From Eubacteriales Family XIII. Incertae Sedis bacterium (GTDB taxonomy: Bacteria; Bacillota; Clostridia; Peptostreptococcales; Anaerovoracaceae): a DNA stretch of 21,541 bases. The stretch covers positions 1 to 21,541 of the forward strand of contig JAITKU010000118.1 of assembly GCA_031278255.1 (NCBI GenBank), in the 5' to 3' direction. This document shows, in pieces, positions 16,101-21,541 of this stretch. The notes under the pieces were generated by a model. The model was given only the letters and a program-made list of their open reading frames with translations. It ran no database searches and was not told the origin of the DNA. The position numbers were made by a program, and so were the translations under genes. How positions within the stretch are numbered: the first letter of the stretch is position 1; each line of letters opens with the position of its first letter.

Positions 16101-16921
16101 TCCGTCCCACCGTCCGCACGGCGAAACCGCGCGTGCTGATTCCCGTCTTTCCCGGCACGAACTGCGAGGCGGATTCGCGGCGCGCTTTCGAGGACGCGGG
16201 CGCCCTGGTCACGCTCCGGGTTTTGCAAAACCGCACGCCTGCGGCCCTCACGACCTCGATCCGCGAACTCGCGCGCGGGATAGGGGAGAGCCAGATCGTC
16301 ATGATACCGGGCGGTTTCAGCGGCGGCGACGAGCCGGACGGTTCGGCCAAGTTCATCGCGGCGGTGTTCAAAAACCCCGCCGTCAGGGAGGCCGTAGCGG
16401 AATTTTTGGAGCGGCGCGGCGGCCTCATGCTGGGCATATGCAACGGCTTTCAGGCCCTCGTCAAACTGGGTCTTTTGCCCTTCGGCGAGATTCGCGACGG
16501 CGCGGACGACAGCCCGACCTTGGCCTGCAACAGCATAGGCAGACACGTTTCCCGTCTGGTCCGCACGCGGGTGGCCTCGACGCTCTCACCCTGGCTGGCC
16601 GGCGCCTCCGTGGGCGATCTGCATACCGTGCCCGTCTCGCACGGCGAGGGGCGCTTCACGGCGCCCGCGGCCCTGTTGCGGGCGATGGCGGAGGACGGGC
16701 GGATCGCGACGCAATACGCGGACGCGGAGGGGAATCCCACGAGCGATTTCCGCTTCAATCCCAACAATTCCGATATGGCGATCGAGGGCATATCCTCGCC
16801 GGACGGCCGGATACTCGGCAAGATGGGGCATACGGAGCGTATCGGGCCGTATCTGTACAGGAATGTGCCGGGCAATTTCGACCGGCGGATCTTCGCGTCG
16901 GGCGTCGCGTACTTCGCATAG
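13163..16921 (+). CDS. purL: Phosphoribosylformylglycinamidine synthase, long single-chain clostridial type
   Basis: Converts FGAR to FGAM with ATP and glutamine, the fourth step of purine synthesis. The 1252-residue enzyme fuses the synthase and the glutaminase that are separate PurL, PurQ and PurS in Bacillus. Visible parts: an N-terminal PurS-like segment (RRIYVEKKEGFDTEA), the active-site motif WSDHCRH (220-226), the ATP-binding segments KNETHNHPTEIEPFGGAATC and GGTGRDGCGGATGSS, and a second AIRS-like half (GGKDSMSGSF). A C-terminal class I glutaminase domain carries FPGTNCEADS, nucleophile C1093 in GICNGFQ, and the H1223/E1225 pair in GHTER. The start is GTG 13163, nine bases after GGAGGG, giving MVRRIYVEKK as in relatives; upstream in-frame starts lie inside the transglycosylase gene. 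First gene of the pur operon; no purine riboswitch or PurR box seen. Confidence 0.95.
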   Translation: MVRRIYVEKKEGFDTEARALCATLSENLHIAGVARLRVLNRYDIENIDDATYETAKRNVFSEPAVDIVFEEAAPLGDAFVFGVEYLPGQYDQRADSAVRCIRLIKPDARPAVRFARVIAVEGALSESEIESVKRFVINPVDSREASSEKPATLALRLETPPPVPVIDGFIAFSEDEAEAFRRRGGYAMSPADMLFTQTYFRDTERRDPTLAELKVIDTYWSDHCRHTTFNTKLERIDFGEGPYAALVRAAFDKYLRLRGEAPGENPRAVSLMDIAVICARYLKGRGLIPDLDESEEVNACSIRVKADVNGAEEDWLVMFKNETHNHPTEIEPFGGAATCLGGAIRDPLSGRAYVYQAMRVTGSGDPRAELRDTLPGKLPQLQITRGAAKGYSSYGNQVGLSTGQVVEIYHEGYVAKRMEIGAVIGAAPAAQVRRETPAPGDAILLVGGGTGRDGCGGATGSSKEHTAESLTACGAEVQKGNPPIERDIQRLFRRGEAALLIKRCNDFGAGGVSVAVGELAGGTDVDLDRIPKKYEGLDGVELAISESQERMAVVVAKEDAARFIALAEEENLEAAVIARVTDTGRFRMYHRGETILDLRRDFLDTEGVRQSAEVFVADRDFAAGFAADETRDLAACLDDLNCCDLRGLAECFDSTIGAGTVLMPFGGFWQATPALGMAAKLPLYLGETRTTTLMTFGFDPLLSAASPFHGALYAVVDSVTKIVAMGGDRRTVRLTFQEYFEKLGRDPARWAKPFSALLGALEAQLALEIPAIGGKDSMSGSFSDLDVPPTLVSFAVIVTRAERVLSPEFKKPGSRLVFVDAERDDAMLLDFAQYRRNTDRVTELAAEGKILSASVAGRGGVFAAVVKMAAGNRIGASLKNLTDAELRAPRYGALILEIDAEIDAGALLAGARFKEIGLTTARAKIRVSPPADTGGPAFAAELDALLRRWEAPLAGVFSRESAEQRAKTLETVRYAHRAKVRPTVRTAKPRVLIPVFPGTNCEADSRRAFEDAGALVTLRVLQNRTPAALTTSIRELARGIGESQIVMIPGGFSGGDEPDGSAKFIAAVFKNPAVREAVAEFLERRGGLMLGICNGFQALVKLGLLPFGEIRDGADDSPTLACNSIGRHVSRLVRTRVASTLSPWLAGASVGDLHTVPVSHGEGRFTAPAALLRAMAEDGRIATQYADAEGNPTSDFRFNPNNSDMAIEGISSPDGRILGKMGHTERIGPYLYRNVPGNFDRRIFASGVAYFA

Positions 16922-16970
16922 CGCCCGCGGGCGCGGCGGCGCGCCCTGCGGCGGCGAACAGGAGGAAGAT

Positions 16971-17453
16971 ATGAAAGCGGCCATCGTAATGGGCAGCAAG
17001 TCCGATTATCCCGTTGTGGAACGGGCGGAAAAGATATTGAATACTTTCGGAGTTGAGTATGAAATACGCGTCATATCGGCGCACAGGACGCCGCGCGAGG
17101 CGGAGGCTTTCGCGTCCGGCGCGGAGGAACGGGGCGTGGAGGTGATCATCGCGGCGGCGGGCAAGGCGGCGCATCTGGGCGGCGTCCTCGCTTCCCACAC
17201 GGTCCTCCCCGTGATCGGGTTGCCGATCCGCTCGTCCGTTCTGGACGGGCTTGATTCCCTGCTCTCGACCGTGCAGATGCCGCGGGGCGTGCCGGTCGCA
17301 ACGGTCGCGATAGACGGGGCGGAGAACGCGGGTCTGCTCGCCGTGCAGATACTGTCGGTCAAGTACGCGAAGCTGCGGCGGCGCATGAAAGATTTCAAGG
17401 CGGATATGGCGCGGGAGGTCGCGGAGTCCGACGAAGCGTTCAAGAATATTTAA
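16971..17453 (+). CDS. purE: N5-carboxyaminoimidazole ribonucleotide mutase, class I PurE
   Basis: Moves the carboxyl group of N5-CAIR to give CAIR in purine synthesis. At 160 residues it has the usual class I length. Motifs: VMGSKSD (6-12), the SAHRTP segment (36-41) with H38, and AAGKAAHLGG (about 62-71) with H68. ATG 16971 follows AGGAGGAAG at a good distance. The 49-base gap after purL contains a 14-bp perfect palindrome (16921-16934). PurE of this class normally needs PurK to make N5-CAIR; purK is not in the window. Confidence 0.95.
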   Translation: MKAAIVMGSKSDYPVVERAEKILNTFGVEYEIRVISAHRTPREAEAFASGAEERGVEVIIAAAGKAAHLGGVLASHTVLPVIGLPIRSSVLDGLDSLLSTVQMPRGVPVATVAIDGAENAGLLAVQILSVKYAKLRRRMKDFKADMAREVAESDEAFKNI

Positions 17454-17464
17454 GGAGGTCGCGG

Positions 17465-18175
17465 ATGGAAAAGAGGGAGCAGTTATACGAGGGCAAGGCC
17501 AAAAAGGTATTTGAAACGGACGATCCGGAGCGCTTGATCGTTTCGTACAAGGACGACGCCACCGCGTTCAACGGGCAGAAAAAGGGCCAAATCGCGGACA
17601 AGGGCGTCGTGAACAACATCATGTCGAACATCCTGTTCGGCATTCTGGAGGAGGCCGGCGTGCCGACCCACCTCGTCAGGCAGCTTTCGGACCGGGAAAG
17701 CCTCGTGAAAAGGGTGCGCATCCTGCCCCTTGAGGTCATCATCCGCAATGTGGCCGCCGGTTCTTTCTCGAAGCGCTACGGCGTACCGGAGGGCGGCCCT
17801 CTGGCGCGGACCGTGCTGGAGTTTTCATACAAGAACGATGCCCTGGGCGATCCGCTGATCAACGACGATCACATCCTGGCTCTCGCGCTTTCTACGGAGG
17901 CCGAACTCGCGCAGGTGAGAACCTACGCTTTCAAGGTGAACGAGGTCTTGAAAGCGTTCTTTCTCAAGCGCGGCCTCAGGCTGATCGACTTCAAGATCGA
18001 ATTCGGACTCGATTCCGCGGGGAAGCTCCTGCTCGCCGACGAGATATCCCCGGATACCTGCCGGCTCTGGGATACGGAGACGAACGAGAAGATGGATAAG
18101 GACCGCTTCCGCCGCGATCTCGGCCGGGTGGAGGAGACCTACCGCGACGTGCTTCTTCGCGTGAAAGGGCAATGA
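17465..18175 (+). CDS. purC: SAICAR synthetase
   Basis: Joins aspartate to CAIR with ATP to give SAICAR. The 236-residue protein shows the family pattern: LYEGKAKKVF (7-16), the YKDDATAFNG segment, LPLEVIIRNVAAGS, and the C-terminal ISPDTCRLWD. ATG 17465 has AAGGAGG (17452-17458) six bases upstream, which overlaps the purE stop codon. The stop overlaps the purM start. Confidence 0.96.
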   Translation: MEKREQLYEGKAKKVFETDDPERLIVSYKDDATAFNGQKKGQIADKGVVNNIMSNILFGILEEAGVPTHLVRQLSDRESLVKRVRILPLEVIIRNVAAGSFSKRYGVPEGGPLARTVLEFSYKNDALGDPLINDDHILALALSTEAELAQVRTYAFKVNEVLKAFFLKRGLRLIDFKIEFGLDSAGKLLLADEISPDTCRLWDTETNEKMDKDRFRRDLGRVEETYRDVLLRVKGQ

Positions 18176-19203
18176 TGGGCAAACTCAGCTACAGGGACGC
18201 GGGCGTGGACACGAAAGAGGGCGAGCGGGCCGTTTCCCTCATGAAAGAGCATGTGAAAAAGACTTTCGGTCCGCAGGTACTCGCCGGGCTGGGCGGCTTC
18301 GGCAGTCTCTACCGGCTCGATACGGCCGGCATCGCCGAACCCGTGCTGGTGGCCGGCACGGACGGCGTGGGGACGAAGCTCAAGATCGCCTTTATGACAA
18401 ATCGGCATGATACGGTCGGCCAAGACTGCGTTGCGATGTGCGTCAACGACATCCTGTGCCAGGGCGCGACGCCGCTGTTCTTTCTGGATTATATCGCGAC
18501 CGGCCGGGTCAGGGCCGAGCGGATCGCGGAGATCGTCAAGGGGGTGGCGGACGGCTGTCTCTTGGCGGGCTGCGCGCTCGTCGGCGGCGAGACGGCGGAA
18601 ATGCCGGGCTTTTACGCCGATGGGGAATACGATATGGCCGGCTTCGCCGTCGGCCTCGCGGATCGCGCGCGGATCATCGACGGCCGGGACGTGTGCGCGG
18701 GCGATCTGCTCGTGGGGCTTTCTTCGAGCGGCTTGCACAGCAACGGATTTTCGCTCGTCCGCAGGATATTCTTCGAGCGCATGGGATGCGCCGCGGACAG
18801 CTTCATAAAGGAATTGGGACTGCCCCTGGGCGAGGCGCTCCTGACGCCCACGCGGATATACGCAAAGGCCTGCCGCGCCGTTTTGCCGCACGTGCGGGTC
18901 AAGGGTATGGCGCATATCACGGGCGGCGGTTTCTTTGAGAACATCCCGCGCGTTCTGCCTGCGGGACTCGGCGCGGATATCCGGCGCGGCGCGTGGGATA
19001 TGCCCGCGATATTCCCGTACATACAGGCCTGCGGCGATATCGAGGAGCGCGAGATGTTCTCCGCGTTCAATATGGGTATCGGCTTGATCCTGATCGTTTC
19101 GCCCGCGGACGCGGCGCGCGCGACGGCCTTGCTCGGCGAGGCCGGGGAACGCGCTTTCGTGATCGGCGATGTTGTCGCGGGGGAGGGCGTACATCTTTGT
19201 TGA
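18172..19203 (+). CDS. purM: AIR synthetase (phosphoribosylformylglycinamidine cyclo-ligase)
   Basis: Closes the imidazole ring: FGAM to AIR with ATP. The 343-residue protein has the family landmarks: SYRDAGVD at the N-terminus, TDGVGTKLKIAF, the DILCQGATPLFFLDYIATG stretch, GGETAEMPGFY, SSSGLHSNGFSLVR and ITGGGFFENIPRVLP. Two adjacent ATG codons exist. The first (18172) overlaps the purC stop (ATGA); the second (18175) is better spaced from AAAGGG (18164-18169), so the true start may be one residue later. purF, normally found just upstream in this operon type, is absent. Confidence 0.95.
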   Translation: MMGKLSYRDAGVDTKEGERAVSLMKEHVKKTFGPQVLAGLGGFGSLYRLDTAGIAEPVLVAGTDGVGTKLKIAFMTNRHDTVGQDCVAMCVNDILCQGATPLFFLDYIATGRVRAERIAEIVKGVADGCLLAGCALVGGETAEMPGFYADGEYDMAGFAVGLADRARIIDGRDVCAGDLLVGLSSSGLHSNGFSLVRRIFFERMGCAADSFIKELGLPLGEALLTPTRIYAKACRAVLPHVRVKGMAHITGGGFFENIPRVLPAGLGADIRRGAWDMPAIFPYIQACGDIEEREMFSAFNMGIGLILIVSPADAARATALLGEAGERAFVIGDVVAGEGVHLC

Positions 19204-19799
19204 ACATAGCGGTGCTGGTTTCGGGCGGCGGCACCAATCTGCAGGCGATCATAGACGCGATCCGGGACGGGCGCATCGCGGATGCGCGGATCGTCCTCGT
19301 CGTTTCGAGCCGGCCGGACGCCTACGCGCTTTCGCGGGCGGCGGCGCACGGCATTCCCGTCTTTGTCGCCGGCCGGGCCGCGTTTTCGGAGGCGGCGGAC
19401 CGCTGCGCCGCCATAAACGCCGCCCTGCGCGAGGCGGGCGCGGACCTGATCGTGCTGGCGGGCTATATGCACGTCCTGGAACCGCAGATCATTCGCGCTT
19501 TCGCGGGCCGTATCATCAACATCCACCCCTCACTGATCCCCAAGTATTGCGGCCGGGGCTTCTACGGCAAACGCGTACACCGCGCGGTGCTGGCCGCCGG
19601 CGAACGCGAGAGCGGCGCCACGGTGCATTACGTGGATGAGGGCGTGGACACGGGACCTGTCATATTGCAGGCGCGGGTCCCCGTGCGCGCGGACGACGAC
19701 GCGGACAGCCTTGCGGCGCGCGTCCTTGAAACGGAACATCGCATATTGGTGCAAGCCGTAAATCGCTTGGCAAAGGAGATAGGAGATGGCAAAGTTTAG
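19197..19799 (+). CDS. purN: Phosphoribosylglycinamide formyltransferase
   Basis: Transfers a formyl group from 10-formyl-THF to GAR. The 200-residue protein shows SGGGTNLQAI near the start, LAGYMHVLEPQIIRAF, the catalytic Asn and His in INIHPSLIP, and the catalytic Asp in DEGVDTGPVI. It starts at TTG 19197 or the adjacent TTG 19200, both inside the end of purM; GGGAGGG (19181-19187) favours 19197, giving MLNIAVLVSGGG. The overlap implies coupled translation with purM. The end overlaps purH by 14 bases. Confidence 0.93.
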   Translation: MLNIAVLVSGGGTNLQAIIDAIRDGRIADARIVLVVSSRPDAYALSRAAAHGIPVFVAGRAAFSEAADRCAAINAALREAGADLIVLAGYMHVLEPQIIRAFAGRIINIHPSLIPKYCGRGFYGKRVHRAVLAAGERESGATVHYVDEGVDTGPVILQARVPVRADDDADSLAARVLETEHRILVQAVNRLAKEIGDGKV

Positions 19800-21327
19800 G
19801 GCATTAATCAGCGTTTCGGATAAGACGGGCATCGTGGATTTTGCCCGGGCGCTTGCGGCGCTCGGCGCGGAGATCCTCTCCACGGGCGGCACGGCAAAGA
19901 CACTTGCGGAGGGCGGCATTGCGGTGACGGGCGTTTCCGAGGTCACGGGCTTCCCGGAATGCCTCGACGGCAGGGTCAAGACCTTGCATCCCGCGATACA
20001 CGGCGGCATTCTGGCCGTGCGCGGCAAGGAGGCGCATATGCGGCGGCTCGCGGAATTGAAGATCGAAACGATAGACCTCGTGGCGATCAACCTCTATCCG
20101 TTCAAGGAAACGATCCTGCGGCCCGGCGTGACGCGGGAAGAGGCCGTTGAGAATATCGATATCGGCGGACCCGCGATGTTGCGCTCGGCCGCGAAGAACA
20201 GCGGCGATGTCACGGTCCTGTGCGATCCCGCCGACTATGAGTCGGTGCTTTCCGAGCTGCGGGCGGGCGGCGTGTCGGAGGACACGCGGCGCAGGCTCGC
20301 GCTCAAGGTCTTTGAACACACGGCGGCCTACGACGCGATGATCGCCGCCTACCTGCGGGCGCAGATCGGCGCCGGTCTGCCGGATAAGCTGACACTGACC
20401 TTTGAAAAGGCGCAGGAACTTCGCTACGGCGAGAACCCGCACCAAAAGGCCGCGTATTACAGGGCGCCCTGCGCCTACGCGGGCGCGCTCACAAACGCGC
20501 TGCAACTGCACGGCAAGGAACTCTCGTTCAACAATATAGGCGATACGGACGGCGCGCTCGCCGCGCTCCGGGAGTTTGACGAACCCGCGGTCGTCGTCGT
20601 GAAGCACGCCAATCCCTGCGGCGTCGCCGTCGGAAAGGACCTCCGCACGGCCTATCTGAAAGCTTACGCGGCCGATCCCGTGTCCGTGTTCGGCGGTATC
20701 GTGGCGGCCAACCGCCCGATCGACGCCGGCACGGCGGAGGAGATCGGCAAGATATTCGTCGAGATCGTTATCGCGACGGACTTCACGGACGACGCGCTTC
20801 GCATCCTGACGCAGAAGAAGAACCTGCGATTGCTCAGGCTCGCGGGCGCGGCGGAGGCCGCGCCGCGCGGGGAGATCGACATCAAGCGGGTTTCGGGCGG
20901 TATCCTCGTGCAGGACGCGGACGAGGTCCTGTACGGCGCGGAGGCTTGGAAGCTCGTGACGGAGCGGGCGCCGACGGAGGCCGAGCGCGCGGACATGGAT
21001 TTCGGCATGAAGGTGGTCAAGCACGTCAAATCCAACGCGATTGTGATCGCAAAGGACGGCGGGACCTTGGGCATAGGCCCCGGGCAGGTCAACCGCATTT
21101 GGGCCGTGCAGAACGCGATCCGGCAGGCCGCGGGCGAACTCGCGGGCGCCGTACTCGCGTCCGACGCTTTCTTTCCTTTCGACGATTGCGTGGCCGCGGC
21201 GGCGGCGGCGGGGATCACGGCCGTCATTCAGCCCGGAGGTTCCGTGAACGACGCGGATTCGATAAGGAAAGCGAATGAGGCGGGACTGGCCATGGTGTTT
21301 ACGGGGATACGGCACTTCAAACATTAG
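19786..21327 (+). CDS. purH: Bifunctional AICAR transformylase / IMP cyclohydrolase
   Basis: Carries out the last two steps to IMP. The 513-residue protein is full length. The N-terminal IMP cyclohydrolase domain (MGS-like fold) shows ISVSDKTGIVDFA, LSTGGTAKTL, GRVKTLHPAIHGG and GPAMLRSAAKN. The transformylase domain shows LRYGENPHQKAA, the catalytic pair K273-H274 in VVVVKHANPCG, GIGPGQVNRI and SDAFFPFDD, and it ends with the typical GIRHFKH. ATG 19786 has AAAGGAG (19772-19778) at seven bases and lies within the end of purN. Confidence 0.97.
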   Translation: MAKFRALISVSDKTGIVDFARALAALGAEILSTGGTAKTLAEGGIAVTGVSEVTGFPECLDGRVKTLHPAIHGGILAVRGKEAHMRRLAELKIETIDLVAINLYPFKETILRPGVTREEAVENIDIGGPAMLRSAAKNSGDVTVLCDPADYESVLSELRAGGVSEDTRRRLALKVFEHTAAYDAMIAAYLRAQIGAGLPDKLTLTFEKAQELRYGENPHQKAAYYRAPCAYAGALTNALQLHGKELSFNNIGDTDGALAALREFDEPAVVVVKHANPCGVAVGKDLRTAYLKAYAADPVSVFGGIVAANRPIDAGTAEEIGKIFVEIVIATDFTDDALRILTQKKNLRLLRLAGAAEAAPRGEIDIKRVSGGILVQDADEVLYGAEAWKLVTERAPTEAERADMDFGMKVVKHVKSNAIVIAKDGGTLGIGPGQVNRIWAVQNAIRQAAGELAGAVLASDAFFPFDDCVAAAAAAGITAVIQPGGSVNDADSIRKANEAGLAMVFTGIRHFKH

Positions 21328-21347
21328 GAAGAATAGGAATTTACCAT

Positions 21348-21541
21348 ATGAAAGTAATGATCGTAGGCGGCGGCGGCCGGGAACACGCCATCGCGTGGAA
21401 ACTGCGGCAGAGTCCGAAGCTCACGGAATTGTATTGCGCGCCGGGAAACGCCGGCATCGCGTCCCTCGCGACCTGCGTCGCCATTGCGGCGGAGGATGTG
21501 CGCGCTTTGACCGACTTCGCGGTCCGGCGGGGGATGGATCT
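21348..21541 (+). CDS. purD: GAR synthetase, 5' part only (cut by window end)
   Basis: Makes GAR from phosphoribosylamine and glycine with ATP. Only the first 64 codons are in view. They carry the hallmark MIVGGGGREHAIAWKL and the following YCAPGNAGIASLA of the N-terminal ATP-grasp pre-domain. ATG 21348 lies 20 bases after the purH stop, with a modest AGGAA-type ribosome site. It continues the pur operon in the usual purH-purD order. Confidence 0.93.
   Translation, partial: MKVMIVGGGGREHAIAWKLRQSPKLTELYCAPGNAGIASLATCVAIAAEDVRALTDFAVRRGMD

Overview
The window is a gene-dense, GC-rich stretch of bacterial chromosome, most likely from a high-GC member of the Clostridia (Bacillota). The pointers are a long single-chain PurL of the clostridial type with a fused glutaminase domain, the purE-C-M-N-H-D gene order, a four-gene ECF transporter with a QueT-like S component, surface proteins with S-layer homology (SLH) repeats, a copper-amine-oxidase-like domain on a cell-wall enzyme, and strong AGGAGG-type ribosome sites with frequent TTG and GTG starts. 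No phage genes, transposase, CRISPR array, tRNA or rRNA gene is visible.

Layout. (1) 1-262 holds no supportable gene; a promoter at 159-187 leads into a five-gene plus-strand operon: an unrecognised helical lipoprotein, ecfA1, ecfA2, ecfT and queT (263-4095). The first four genes overlap and are probably translationally coupled. (2) On the minus strand lie nadE (NAD+ synthase, 4124-6115) and, upstream of it, a P-loop ATPase with a C-terminal nuclease-like domain (6212-7522). The ATPase gene is less GC-rich than its neighbours. It has its own near-consensus promoter, followed by four tandem 15-bp AT-rich repeats at 7542-7601; this is the most unusual non-coding signal in the window. (3) Divergent from it is icd, an NADP-type isocitrate dehydrogenase (7809-9014). 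(4) A cell-envelope cluster follows: two SLH-domain secreted proteins (9180-10145, 10316-11761), a hairpin-rich gap with a perfect 34-bp palindrome, and a secreted lytic transglycosylase (11980-13092). (5) The rest is a purine biosynthesis operon, purL-purE-purC-purM-purN-purH-purD (13163 to the window end, purD cut off).

How the genes work together. The pur genes cover most steps from PRPP to IMP: PurD, PurN, PurL, PurM, PurE, PurC and PurH. purF, usually between purC and purM in this gene order, is missing here, and purB and purK are not in view. The ECF module (two ATPases, EcfT, QueT) is a complete energy-coupled importer, probably for a queuosine precursor; the lipoprotein joined to it is unexplained. 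The SLH proteins and the transglycosylase act outside the membrane on the cell wall.

Nothing here amounts to a proven new system. The best candidates for a second look are the ATPase with its tandem-repeat leader, and the lipoprotein coupled to the ECF operon.
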